Source: Romboutsia faecis (lineage in GTDB: Bacteria; Bacillota; Clostridia; Peptostreptococcales; Peptostreptococcaceae). Taken from it: 64,000 bases of DNA. Both the position numbers and the translations under genes were made by a program. The notes below the pieces were generated by a model. The model made no database searches. It was not told where the DNA came from and saw only the letters and a program-made list of their open reading frames with translations. Location of the stretch: NCBI RefSeq assembly GCF_014323405.1, contig NZ_JACRWE010000002.1, positions 186,001 to 250,000 on the forward strand, read 5' to 3'. Of this stretch, positions 8,850 to 17,316 are shown piece by piece (the first letter of the stretch is position 1; each line of letters begins with the position of its first letter).

Positions 8850-9686
8850 ATGTATATTGATTCTTACATTATAGAAAACCTACTAATAAATTATATTATT
8901 ATAAGTTGTACATCTATTCTAACAAAAAATTTTAATAGTAGAAAACAGAAATTCCTTGGCTCAATATTAGGAACTATATATTCAGTAGCATATATATATC
9001 CACCATTAAAAATTTTATTTACAGTACCAGCAAAATTTATTTTTATAATTATTATCACATTAATATCATTCCAATATAAGAGTAAAAAGGAGTACATAAG
9101 AATACTCTTAATGTTTTACCTAGTTAATATTTTTATTTCCGGGAGTACATATTTTATAATTTACTTTACTGGAATTAGTCATTTGAAAATATCATTTTTA
9201 ATAGCATGTGCTTATTTTAGCTGTAAGCTTCTTCAGTACATATACAGAGATATAAAAACAATTAAACATCTTAAAGATTTTACAAAGACCATAACAATTA
9301 GTTTATTAAATAGTAGCTGTAAATGTGAAGCACTATTAGATAGTGGTAATTTTTTAAAAGACCCAATAAGTAAAAGTGATGTGATTATAGTGAAATCTAG
9401 TATTTTGAAGGAGTTGTTACCAAAAGTAGAGCTTAATTATAATTATGAAGATGTAAGTGTAGAAAAAGTTGATGAGATAATAAATGATTTGGATGATGAT
9501 TTATCAGCTAGGGTTAGACTTATACCATACAAACATGCTGGTAGTAGTCAAGCTAATATGATTTTAGGTTTTAAGGTTGATTACTTAGAAATAGATGAAA
9601 GAAAATTTGGAAATGTAATTATAGGAATATCAAATTTTAAAGATGAAGAATATGGTGCAATATTGAATCCAAGTATTTTATTATAA
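8850..9686 (+). CDS. spoIIGA: Sporulation sigma-E factor-processing peptidase SpoIIGA
   Basis: SpoIIGA is the membrane aspartic protease that removes the pro-sequence of sigma-E in the mother cell after a signal from the forespore. It has 278 residues: about five hydrophobic segments in the first 150, then a cytoplasmic protease domain with the LLDSGN motif, catalytic Asp at residue 164. The start ATG follows AGAGGAGGAG. It is 37 bp upstream of its substrate gene sigE, forming the spoIIG operon behind the promoter at 8783-8816. Confidence 0.93.
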   Translation: MYIDSYIIENLLINYIIISCTSILTKNFNSRKQKFLGSILGTIYSVAYIYPPLKILFTVPAKFIFIIIITLISFQYKSKKEYIRILLMFYLVNIFISGSTYFIIYFTGISHLKISFLIACAYFSCKLLQYIYRDIKTIKHLKDFTKTITISLLNSSCKCEALLDSGNFLKDPISKSDVIIVKSSILKELLPKVELNYNYEDVSVEKVDEIINDLDDDLSARVRLIPYKHAGSSQANMILGFKVDYLEIDERKFGNVIIGISNFKDEEYGAILNPSILL

Positions 9687-9723
9687 TCTAAAAAAGTTAA
9701 ATAATCTAAAGGGGGAGAGTAAA

Positions 9724-10458
9724 ATGAAGTCTCTATTAGGAAAATTAATTACGAAATGCAGAGGAATAATTTTAAGGGTAGGTATTAAATTAGGTATCAT
9801 AAAATCAGATAGTATTTATTATATGGGAGGCGTGAATATATTACCACCTCCGTTAAAACCAGATGAAGAAAATGCTTTGTTACAAAGATTAGAAAAAGAT
9901 GAAAGTGTTAAGACTACATTAATTGAAAGAAATTTAAGATTAGTTGTATATATATCTAGAAAGTTTGAAAATACGGGTATTGATGTTGAAGATTTAATAT
10001 CAATTGGCACGATAGGTCTAATAAAGGCTGTAAATACATTTAAACTAAATAAAAATATAAAGCTAGCAACTTATGCCTCTAGATGTATAGAAAATGAAAT
10101 ACTTATGTATTTAAGGAAAAATAATAAGAAAAAAGTTGAGGTATCTTTTGATGAGCCATTAAATATAGATTTAGATGGAAATGAACTTTTACTTTCTGAT
10201 GTTTTAGGAACTGAAAATGATGAGATTTATAAGATAATAGAAGAAGAGATAGATAAAGATTTATTAATTATGGCATTAGATAGATTGTCTGATAGGGAAA
10301 AGCAAATTATGGAATTACGTTTTGGACTTACTAACAAAGGAAATGAGAGAACACAAAAAGAAGTTGCTGGAATGCTTGGAATATCTCAATCCTATATATC
10401 TAGATTGGAGAAGAAAATAATTTCAAGATTAAAAAAAGAAATGAAGAAATTCGTATAA
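9724..10458 (+). CDS. sigE: RNA polymerase sporulation sigma factor SigE (pro-form)
   Basis: This is the early mother-cell sigma factor, 244 residues. The first about 27-30 residues form the amphipathic pro-sequence ending near SDSIYYMGG, the region where SpoIIGA cuts. Region 2 is visible as [26 protein letters not shown], then [22 protein letters not shown]. Region 4 has [15 protein letters not shown] and a helix-turn-helix ending [11 protein letters not shown]. The start ATG follows AGGGGGAGAG. It belongs to the spoIIG operon, with sigG next. Confidence 0.96.
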   Translation: MKSLLGKLITKCRGIILRVGIKLGIIKSDSIYYMGGVNILPPPLKPDEENALLQRLEKDESVKTTLIERNLRLVVYISRKFENTGIDVEDLISIGTIGLIKAVNTFKLNKNIKLATYASRCIENEILMYLRKNNKKKVEVSFDEPLNIDLDGNELLLSDVLGTENDEIYKIIEEEIDKDLLIMALDRLSDREKQIMELRFGLTNKGNERTQKEVAGMLGISQSYISRLEKKIISRLKKEMKKFV

Positions 10459-10547
10459 TATAAATAATTCTATCTTAAAAGTATAAAAATATATGATGTG
10501 TAAATAATTTCATATATAACAAATCTTTTAAGAGAGGACTGAAACTT

Positions 10548-11321
10548 ATGCAAATTAATAAAGTTGAAATCTGTGGTGTTAATACATCTGAGCTTCCAGT
10601 TCTTAAAAATAATCAAATGACAGAGCTTCTTATAAAAATAAAAGATGGAGATGAAGAAGCTAGACAACAATTTGTAAGAGGCAACTTGAGATTAGTTTTA
10701 AGTGTAATACAAAAGTTTAATAACAGAGGGGAAAATATAGACGATTTATTTCAAATAGGATGTATAGGACTTATAAAGGCAATTGATAATTTTGACTTAA
10801 GCCAAAATGTAAGATTTTCAACTTATGCAGTGCCTATGATAATAGGCGAGATAAGGAGATACTTAAGGGATAATAATCCAATAAGAGTTAGTAGATCGCT
10901 AAAAGATATTGCATATAAAGCTTTACAAGTAAGAGAAAGGCTTGTTAGAAGTAATGCAAAAGAGCCTACAGTATCAGAAATAGCTAAAGAACTTGATTTA
11001 GAAGTTGAATCAGTAGTAATGGCATTAGATGCTATACAAGACCCTATATCTTTATTTGATCCGGTTTATCAAGATAATGGAGATGCTATATTTGTTATGG
11101 ATCAAGTTCAAGATAAAAAAGATACAGATGAAAATTGGCTACAAGAAATTGCCTTAAAGGAAGCTATTAAAAAATTAAACAGCAGAGAAAAGCTAGTATT
11201 AGACTTAAGATTCTATAAAGGGAGAACACAAATTGAAGTTGCAGATGAGATAGGAATATCTCAAGCTCAAGTATCAAGAATAGAAAAAAATGCACTCAAA
11301 AATATGAGAAAATATATATAA
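10548..11321 (+). CDS. sigG: RNA polymerase sporulation sigma factor SigG
   Basis: This is the late forespore sigma factor, 257 residues. It starts MQINKVEICGVNTSELPVL, the SigG-type N-terminus. Region 2 reads RQQFVRGNLRLVLSVIQKF, region 3 contains EPTVSEIAKELDLE, and region 4 has LNSREKLVLDLRFYKGRTQIEVADEIG with a following helix-turn-helix. The ribosome-binding site is AGAGAGG. It lies 89 bp after sigE. I could not find a convincing sigma-F promoter in that gap, so its own transcription start is open, although read-through from spoIIG is possible. Confidence 0.96.
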   Translation: MQINKVEICGVNTSELPVLKNNQMTELLIKIKDGDEEARQQFVRGNLRLVLSVIQKFNNRGENIDDLFQIGCIGLIKAIDNFDLSQNVRFSTYAVPMIIGEIRRYLRDNNPIRVSRSLKDIAYKALQVRERLVRSNAKEPTVSEIAKELDLEVESVVMALDAIQDPISLFDPVYQDNGDAIFVMDQVQDKKDTDENWLQEIALKEAIKKLNSREKLVLDLRFYKGRTQIEVADEIGISQAQVSRIEKNALKNMRKYI

Positions 11322-11335
11322 AAATTAAACTTTAT

Positions 11336-11422
11336 GAGCATGCCTCAAAATAAATTCACATAACATAAAAGAAGAAGAGTAGAGATACTAAGTGAATTTT
11401 ATAACGGAGGCAGCTCTTTTTT
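11336..11422 (+). terminator. Two-stem structured terminator after sigG
   Basis: The outer stem pairs 11336-11346 with 11407-11416 (10 bp, one bulged A) and ends directly in TTTTTT (11417-11422). A second 8-bp stem inside pairs 11352-11359 with 11392-11399. It closes a loop of about 32 nt rich in purines (AAGAAGAAGAG). The form is larger than a simple terminator. Confidence 0.7.
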
Positions 11423-11527
11423 CATGTTTAAATAAATTATTTTAGGTGAATTTTTTATTTTAAACTTAAATAGTTCTTTTTTTTTGGCCAAGTACATATT
11501 TATTTTTTAAAGGAGGGAGATTATAAT

Positions 11528-11797
11528 ATGATGAGAATATCTGATATAATGGAGAAAGAAGTGATTAATATAAAGAATGGAAAGAAGATGGGATACATAA
11601 CTGACATAGATTTAGATATTAATGAAGGAAAGGTAATATCTTTTACAATACTAGGTGACTCTAGAAACTTTTTTTCAAGAGGATCAGATGAAGATGTTGT
11701 ATTCTTTAGTGATATATTGAAGGTAGGTTGTGATACAATAATAGTAAATCTTGGTTCAGAGATTAATCTTGATGAATTTAATATAGACAAATTATAG
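11528..11797 (+). CDS. PRC-barrel protein, YlmC/YmxH family
   Basis: This 89-residue small protein has a single PRC-barrel-like fold: GYITDIDLDINEGKVISFTIL, then DSRNFFSRGSDEDVVF and a last strand TIIVNLG. YlmC/YmxH proteins are common in spore-formers and their role is unclear. The start may be ATG 11528 or ATG 11531, both after AAAGGAGGGAG. It sits directly after sigG and 35 bp before nrdR. Confidence 0.82.
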   Translation: MMRISDIMEKEVINIKNGKKMGYITDIDLDINEGKVISFTILGDSRNFFSRGSDEDVVFFSDILKVGCDTIIVNLGSEINLDEFNIDKL

Positions 11798-11832
11798 AAA
11801 ATAATAGACAAAAGAAACTTAGGAGGAAGAAT

Positions 11833-12291
11833 ATGCAGTGCCCTTATTGTAATTACAAAGAATCGAAAGTAGTAGACTCAAGACATACAGATAGTAAATC
11901 AATAAGAAGACGAAGAGAGTGTGAGTCTTGTAAGACTAGATTTACTACTTATGAAAAAATAGAAACGACTCCAGTAATGGTTGTAAAAAAAGACAACACA
12001 AGAGAGTATTTTAGTGGAGAGAAAATAAAGCATGGAATACTAAAGGCCTGTGAAAAGAGACCAGTATCAATTGAGCAAATAGAAGAAATTGTATTTTATA
12101 TTGAAAATGAAATAAATAAAAACTTCTCATCAGAAGTTGAAGCTAAAGAAATCGGTGAAATGGTTATGGAAAAATTAAAAGATGTAGATGAAGTATCTTA
12201 TGTTAGGTTTGCATCTGTATATAGACAATTTAAGGATATAAATACATTTGTAAATGAACTAAAGAATATCTTAATAGAAAAAGGAGACTAA
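11833..12291 (+). CDS. nrdR: Transcriptional repressor NrdR
   Basis: NrdR represses ribonucleotide reductase genes according to the ATP/dATP balance. It has 152 residues, the family length. A zinc ribbon has CxxC pairs at residues 3-6 and 30-33, followed by the KTRFTTYEKIE segment and an ATP-cone domain (VVKKDNTREYFSGEKIKHGILKA). The start follows TAGGAGGAAG. It ends 2 bp before pgeF. Confidence 0.97.
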   Translation: MQCPYCNYKESKVVDSRHTDSKSIRRRRECESCKTRFTTYEKIETTPVMVVKKDNTREYFSGEKIKHGILKACEKRPVSIEQIEEIVFYIENEINKNFSSEVEAKEIGEMVMEKLKDVDEVSYVRFASVYRQFKDINTFVNELKNILIEKGD

Positions 12292-12293
12292 AG

Positions 12294-13004
12294 ATGGAAA
12301 ACTACATAAATATTAAGAAGGTTAAAGACGAATTAGACTTTGTAAATTTGGCCATAACTACTAAAAACATAGATTCAAAAAATAAAGAAGATTTATTAAA
12401 TACTTTTAAAGAAGATGAATTTAATCTTGAAAATTTAACGAGTAATATTCAAATTCATTCTGATATAGTTAATCTTATTGATGAAAGTAATATAGGTTCT
12501 AAAAATGAGGGGGATGCACTTATTACAAATGTAAAAGAAGTTCCTCTTCTTGTTTTTACGGCAGACTGTGTCCCAATAGCAATTATTGATAAGAAGAATA
12601 AAGCTATAGGTGTTGTACATGCAGGATGGAGAGGAACTTACTCTCAAATTGCTAAAAATACAATAGAACTTATGGAAAAGGAATATAATACTAATGCAAG
12701 CGACTTACTTTGTGTTATAGGTCCATCGATAGGTCCATGTTGCTATGAAGTATCTAAAGATTTGATTGAAAAATTTAACATAATTCTTACAAACTGCGAA
12801 GAAAAATTCTATATAATAGAAGAAGGCAAGTACTATTTAGATTTATGGAAGGTTAATGAATATGTATTAAAGACTTGTGGAGTTAAAGAAAATAACATAA
12901 TTAACTTGAATATATGTACTAGCTGTAACTCAGATAAGTTCCATTCTTATAGAATTCATGAGAAGACAAATAAGAGGATAGGAATGATACTACAGATAAA
13001 ATAG
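12294..13004 (+). CDS. pgeF: Purine nucleoside phosphorylase YfiH/LACC1 family (polyphenol oxidase fold)
   Basis: This is a 236-residue protein of the YfiH/YlmD family, once called multicopper polyphenol oxidase and now known for purine nucleoside phosphorolysis/deamination and for peptidoglycan-editing phenotypes. Metal-site motifs are FTADCVPI, HAGWRGT (His about 109) and GPSIGPCCYEV, with a late CTSCNSDKFHSYR segment. It starts 2 bp after nrdR in an operon-like run. The exact physiological substrate is not shown by the sequence. Confidence 0.88.
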   Translation: MENYINIKKVKDELDFVNLAITTKNIDSKNKEDLLNTFKEDEFNLENLTSNIQIHSDIVNLIDESNIGSKNEGDALITNVKEVPLLVFTADCVPIAIIDKKNKAIGVVHAGWRGTYSQIAKNTIELMEKEYNTNASDLLCVIGPSIGPCCYEVSKDLIEKFNIILTNCEEKFYIIEEGKYYLDLWKVNEYVLKTCGVKENNIINLNICTSCNSDKFHSYRIHEKTNKRIGMILQIK

Positions 13005-13021
13005 AGAGGAGAATAATTCTT

Positions 13022-13705
13022 ATGAATACTAAAATTCTTGTTATAGATGATGAAATGCATATAGTAGAATTACTTAAATTTAATTTAGAAACAGCAAACT
13101 ACGAGGTCCATTATTCTTACGATGGCTTTGATGGATTTATAAAAGCTAAAGAAGTTAAACCAGATTTAATTCTTTTAGATTGGATGCTTCCAAATATAAG
13201 TGGAATAGATGTTTTAAGAAAAATAAGGAGTGATAAAGATTTACAAAATACTCCTGTAATAATGCTTACAGCAAAAAATATGGAAGGTGACAAAGTAGAA
13301 GGGTTAGAAGTAGGAGCTGATGACTATATAACAAAGCCTTTTGGTATAAAAGAATTATTAGCTAGAATTGTATCTGTGCTTAGAAGGTATAATTTAAATA
13401 CAAAATTAGAAGATGATGTTTTAATATATAAAGATATCAAAGTAGATCTATCAAAACATGAAGTTTTAAAAAGTAATGAAAAAATAGATCTTACTCTTAA
13501 GGAATTTGAATTATTAAGATTATTACTTCAAAATAAAGGTAAAGTTCTTTCAAGAAATTATTTATTAGATAAAATATGGGGCTATGAATACTATGGAGAA
13601 ACTAGAACTGTAGATGTTCATATAAGATATTTAAGAAAAAAAATAGAAGGAAGCAATGAAAAGTATATAGAAACTATTAGAGGTGTAGGTTATAAAATTG
13701 ATTAA
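13022..13705 (+). CDS. OmpR/PhoB-family response regulator
   Basis: This is a 227-residue two-domain regulator. The receiver has acidic residues D9-D10, phospho-acceptor D53 in LILLDWMLP, and the switch residues MLTAK and YITKPF. The C-terminal winged helix contains LTLKEFELLRLL and ends with TVDVHIRYLRKKIEG and IRGVGYKI. It lies 19 bp before its histidine kinase, as PhoB/PhoR and WalR/WalK pairs do. The regulon is not visible from here. Confidence 0.93.
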   Translation: MNTKILVIDDEMHIVELLKFNLETANYEVHYSYDGFDGFIKAKEVKPDLILLDWMLPNISGIDVLRKIRSDKDLQNTPVIMLTAKNMEGDKVEGLEVGADDYITKPFGIKELLARIVSVLRRYNLNTKLEDDVLIYKDIKVDLSKHEVLKSNEKIDLTLKEFELLRLLLQNKGKVLSRNYLLDKIWGYEYYGETRTVDVHIRYLRKKIEGSNEKYIETIRGVGYKID

Positions 13706-13723
13706 TATTATTAGGAGAATAAA

Positions 13724-15004
13724 ATGATGAATGAATTAGATAATATATATTTTTTTATTACATTAGTTTCTATAACTATAACAATATTGTCTCTTAGATA
13801 TACTATAACAATAAAAAGATACTTAGAAAAATTTAGAATAGTTTCAAAGAAAGTAAGCAATAAAGAATTTCATACTAGATTAAATATATCTGCAAAGGGT
13901 GAATTGGGAGAGCTTACTAATAATTTTAATTATATGATAGAGAAAATGGGTGATACAATTGAGGAAGTAGAATATAAACATCTTCAATTAACATCTATTT
14001 TGAAAAGTATATCTCATGGTATTTTAGCTATAGATATAAGTGGAAATATACTTTTAATAAATGATGAAGCTAAAAAGATAATCAAAGCTGATCAAATGGT
14101 AGAAGGTCAAAATATTAGCTCTGCTATAAAGGAAGAAAAAATCCTTAGGGTGATTTCTAAATTTAGAGGATCTAATAAAAATGAAAGAGCAAAGATCGTA
14201 ATGGAAGACGAAACTGTATACAATATAAAAGTAGATCCTGTTTACCTACAAAATACAGTCAATGCCATTATAGGATCTATAATAAATATAGAAGATATTA
14301 CACAAAAGGTTAAACTTGAAAATATGAGGAGTGACTTTGTTGCTAATGTAACTCATGAGTTAAAGACACCTCTGACATCTATAAGTGGATTTGTTGAAAC
14401 CCTAAGGTTAAATGAAAACATAGATACTGAAACTAGAAATAGGTTTTTAGGAATAATAGAAACTGAATCAGATCGATTAAAGCGACTAATAGATGATATA
14501 TTATTCTTATCGTCTATAGAGAATACAGAGAGTAGAGTTTTAGAAAAAATCAATTTATATGATACTTTTAAGGATGTTAAAGATATGCTTAGCTACATTG
14601 CTGAAAGTAAAAAGATTACATTTAGCTATGAATTCCTAGATAAATCCTTGTTTGTTGTATCAAATAGAGATTACATAAAACAGATATTTTTGAATTTAAT
14701 TGAAAATGCAATAAAATATACTCCTGAAAATGGGAAAGTAAAAGTAATAGTATCATCTAATGAAAATGAAATAATATTACAGGTTATAGATAATGGTGTA
14801 GGTATCCCTAAAGAAGATATACAAAGAATATTTGAAAGATTCTATAGAGTAGATAAGGCTAGAAGTAGAGATGTAGGGGGGACTGGATTAGGACTAGCAA
14901 TAACAAAGCATATTGTAAAGTCATTAAATGGAAAGATAGATGTAAATAGTGAATTGAATAAAGGTAGTGAATTTATAGTAACTATACCTAAAAAAATTTC
15001 CTAG
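13724..15004 (+). CDS. PhoR-like sensor histidine kinase without an extracellular sensor domain
   Basis: The protein has 426 residues. A single membrane segment near residues 9-27 is followed by a HAMP-like linker, a PAS domain (GILAIDISGNILLINDEA), HisKA with phospho-acceptor His about 211 in VTHELKTPLTS, and HATPase boxes (NLIENAIKYTPE, DNGVGIPKED, GGTGLGLAI). Canonical PhoR/WalK kinases have an extracytoplasmic loop between two membrane helices. Here only about eight residues precede the one helix, so the signal is probably intramembrane or cytoplasmic (PAS). It pairs with the regulator just upstream. Confidence 0.9.
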   Translation: MMNELDNIYFFITLVSITITILSLRYTITIKRYLEKFRIVSKKVSNKEFHTRLNISAKGELGELTNNFNYMIEKMGDTIEEVEYKHLQLTSILKSISHGILAIDISGNILLINDEAKKIIKADQMVEGQNISSAIKEEKILRVISKFRGSNKNERAKIVMEDETVYNIKVDPVYLQNTVNAIIGSIINIEDITQKVKLENMRSDFVANVTHELKTPLTSISGFVETLRLNENIDTETRNRFLGIIETESDRLKRLIDDILFLSSIENTESRVLEKINLYDTFKDVKDMLSYIAESKKITFSYEFLDKSLFVVSNRDYIKQIFLNLIENAIKYTPENGKVKVIVSSNENEIILQVIDNGVGIPKEDIQRIFERFYRVDKARSRDVGGTGLGLAITKHIVKSLNGKIDVNSELNKGSEFIVTIPKKIS

Positions 15005-15026
15005 AATAATAGGAAATTTTTTTTTG
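14994..15026 (+). terminator. Intrinsic terminator after histidine kinase
   Basis: A 10-bp stem AAATTTCCTA/TAGGAAATTT overlaps the stop codon and runs into a T-tract of about nine. Confidence 0.82.
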
Positions 15027-15087
15027 TTTTTGTGCAAACTAATCTTATGGTAATTTGAATAAAATTAAATGATAAGGAGGAAGGCTA

Positions 15088-16029
15088 ATGAAGGAGAGTT
15101 TAGTTAATGATGATTTATTTAGACATGCATTTATAGTGGCTTTAATTATAGGAACTCTTTGTAGAGGATTTGTTCTAAGAGTGACAGATAGACAATATCC
15201 AACTAGACCATTAGATTATTTAGAACAAATAATAATAGCAGGTCTTTCTGCATCTCTTGGTGCAATAGCATTACCAGCTCTTATAGATAAAGAATTTTCT
15301 GCATTAACTTTCTTTGCAGTAGGGATTCAACAATTCCAAGGATTAGCAGGGCAAGAAAGAATAACTTTAGAAAATCTAGATAATGATGAAGTAGTGCCTA
15401 AAGGAGGGGCATATGTAGAAGAGATTGCTTCAACATATGAGACTAGAAGCTATATAAGTTTATTTTCATCTCTAGTAGCATCTACTGTATACATATATTT
15501 AGCTAGAAAGTACGCCCTTAGTGCTATGATATGCACTTTAGCTGCAGCTATAGGAGGAGGCATAGTAGGTCTGATTTTTAGGTATGCACTAAGAAGAAAT
15601 AGTATTGGTGATGTTGCAGATATAGTGCCAGCAAAACTACATTTTAATGATACTATACTTATGGTAAATGATGTGGTTATAACTAATGTAGGATTAAAAA
15701 ATACTAGGGACAGATATTTAAATAAAGGTATGGCAGTTGAAATAGTTCCTAAAAGTATGTCTGATTTTGGAGTTATAAATGATGTTGGCCAAAGACAAGC
15801 TATATTACATAATATATTTATTCATATGGGAATAGATAAGGATGTAGATGAAGTTGATATTTTGGCTGTATCTAGAACTGATTTAGATAAAAGAACGGTT
15901 GTTATACCTTATATACCTCTTTTACAAGATATGGAAGTATTGAAGCAAGTTATTAAAAGTACTCCTATTATAGAGACGGCAAAAGGAAAACAAAGTGCTT
16001 ACAAGAAAAAGCCAATTTTTTTTAAATAA
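15088..16029 (+). CDS. YIEGIA family membrane protein, first copy
   Basis: This is a 313-residue protein with membrane segments near residues 12-30, 48-66, and a pair around 125-170, then a soluble C-terminal half. The family motif appears as YVEEIASTYE near residue 110. GNxGxK-like strands (VVITNVGLKNTRDRYLNKGMAVEIVPK) follow in the soluble half. YIEGIA proteins are confined to spore-formers. The Bacillus member is, as I recall, the spore-envelope gene next to der, which is also nearby here. The ribosome-binding site is AAGGAGG. Eleven bp separate it from a second copy. Confidence 0.8.
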   Translation: MKESLVNDDLFRHAFIVALIIGTLCRGFVLRVTDRQYPTRPLDYLEQIIIAGLSASLGAIALPALIDKEFSALTFFAVGIQQFQGLAGQERITLENLDNDEVVPKGGAYVEEIASTYETRSYISLFSSLVASTVYIYLARKYALSAMICTLAAAIGGGIVGLIFRYALRRNSIGDVADIVPAKLHFNDTILMVNDVVITNVGLKNTRDRYLNKGMAVEIVPKSMSDFGVINDVGQRQAILHNIFIHMGIDKDVDEVDILAVSRTDLDKRTVVIPYIPLLQDMEVLKQVIKSTPIIETAKGKQSAYKKKPIFFK

Positions 16030-16040
16030 GAGGTGATTAA

Positions 16041-16973
16041 ATGGATAAGGTTTTTTTTATAGGTATTGTAATTGGTTTAATTTCTAGGTTAATAATGTTA
16101 AATTTAGACCAAAAGCAATATCCAACACATCCTAACGTATTAGTATCTCAAATGGTACTAGCTTTCGTAGCATCATCATTAGGAGCTCTTTTAGTACCTG
16201 CTCTGATAGAACGATCATATACATCTATAACATTTTTATCATTGGCAGCAGAGCAATTTAGACAAGTTAGAGAAAATAGAAGAAATACGCTTCAAAATTT
16301 AGAAGATTCACAGCTAGTTAAAAGGGGTAATTCTTTTATAGAGGAGATAGCTAGGACTTATGAAGTTAGAAATTATATGTGCATAGTAACATCGTTTCTT
16401 ACTGTAGGGATGTATTATTTAATTGTATCAGAATTTAAATTAAGTAGTAATATAAGCATAGCTATAAGTACATTGTCTGGACTAATACTAGCTTTCATAC
16501 TTAGAAAAATGTTGAAAAGAAAAAGTATAGGAGATATCGCAGATGTATCAGTTGTTGAGATTGCTTTTGTTGATGACGTAGTGATGAAAGTTGGAGATTT
16601 AAGTGGAATAACCAATGTAGGTCTTAAAAAGGATAGAGAAAGATTTATTTCAAAAGGAGTAGGTATAGAAATAATACCAAAGGACAATAGTTATACTAAT
16701 GCATCTATACTTTATGATTTAGGCCAAAGACAAGCTATAGCTTATAATCTTTATTCAAGATTAGGTGTATATAGAGAGGGTAATGAACCAGCTTTTGTAC
16801 CAGTACCAAGACGATACCCTAAAAATGAAAGTATTATGATAGCGTTTGTACCTATGGAGAAAGATATAGATAAAGTAGTAGAGGCAGTTAAATCATGTCC
16901 TATTCTTTCTAGTTCAAAAGGAAGATACTTGTCATTAAAAAATTACAAAATAGATAAGAAAGGAAGTGCATAA
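16041..16973 (+). CDS. YIEGIA family membrane protein, second copy
   Basis: This 310-residue paralogue of the preceding gene has the same layout and shared blocks: QYPTxP near residue 28, LGALLVPALIERSY, FIEEIARTYEVRNYM, LKRKSIGDIADV and GQRQAIAYNLY. Conservation across both copies is strong in the membrane half and at the GQRQAI block. Both probably act in one complex with the small protein that follows 2 bp downstream. A sporulation role is inferred from the family's distribution and this locus. Confidence 0.8.
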   Translation: MDKVFFIGIVIGLISRLIMLNLDQKQYPTHPNVLVSQMVLAFVASSLGALLVPALIERSYTSITFLSLAAEQFRQVRENRRNTLQNLEDSQLVKRGNSFIEEIARTYEVRNYMCIVTSFLTVGMYYLIVSEFKLSSNISIAISTLSGLILAFILRKMLKRKSIGDIADVSVVEIAFVDDVVMKVGDLSGITNVGLKKDRERFISKGVGIEIIPKDNSYTNASILYDLGQRQAIAYNLYSRLGVYREGNEPAFVPVPRRYPKNESIMIAFVPMEKDIDKVVEAVKSCPILSSSKGRYLSLKNYKIDKKGSA

Positions 16974-16975
16974 AA

Positions 16976-17176
16976 ATGGGAAATAATATAGGTTTAAATG
17001 AATACACCTTAGCAGTAATAACAACTGATAAAAATATGAGTCCTGTTGGAGGTTGCCCTATATTTTATGCAGATGATGATAAAGACTTACAAAATAAGGC
17101 ATTATTAATGTCTAAATGTGTATCAGGTATGGTTCATCAAATAGCGAAAGGAACTCTAATAATAGTTAAGCACTAA
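16976..17176 (+). CDS. Small partner protein (capping complex subunit for YIEGIA)
   Basis: This 66-residue protein starts MGNNIGLNEYTLAVITTDK and contains GGCPIFYADDDKDLQ and a Met/His-containing C-terminus. It begins 2 bp after the second YIEGIA gene, so it is translated with it. Small proteins of this kind adjoin YIEGIA genes and are named capping complex subunits in family databases, to my knowledge. It has no membrane segment. The function is inferred from the neighbour only. Confidence 0.7.
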   Translation: MGNNIGLNEYTLAVITTDKNMSPVGGCPIFYADDDKDLQNKALLMSKCVSGMVHQIAKGTLIIVKH

Positions 17177-17180
17177 ATTT

Positions 17181-17206
17181 AAAAGGTACCTGTAGGTACC
17201 TTTTTT
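17181..17206 (+). terminator. Intrinsic terminator after YIEGIA operon
   Basis: A 10-bp stem AAAAGGTACC/GGTACCTTTT with a 4-nt loop TGTA is followed by a T-run. Confidence 0.87.
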
Positions 17207-17248
17207 GGCTAAATATCAACGAATATAAGTGACGAAATTTGTATTTTA

Positions 17249-17278
17249 TTGACTATTTAAATTAACATATGGTATTAT
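17249..17278 (+). promoter_or_regulatory. Sigma-A-type promoter for DUF512-der unit
   Basis: TTGACT (17249-17254) and TATTAT (17273-17278) are spaced by 18 bp, 39 bp ahead of the DUF512 gene and after a terminator. Confidence 0.6.
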
Positions 17279-17316
17279 AAAATGATGTATTTATAAAGAA
17301 AAGTGGTGATTTCAAG

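Noticed and set aside
10459..10547. Possible sigma-F promoter for sigG
   Set aside because: GTATA motifs exist, but no GG-containing -10 at the right distance was found.
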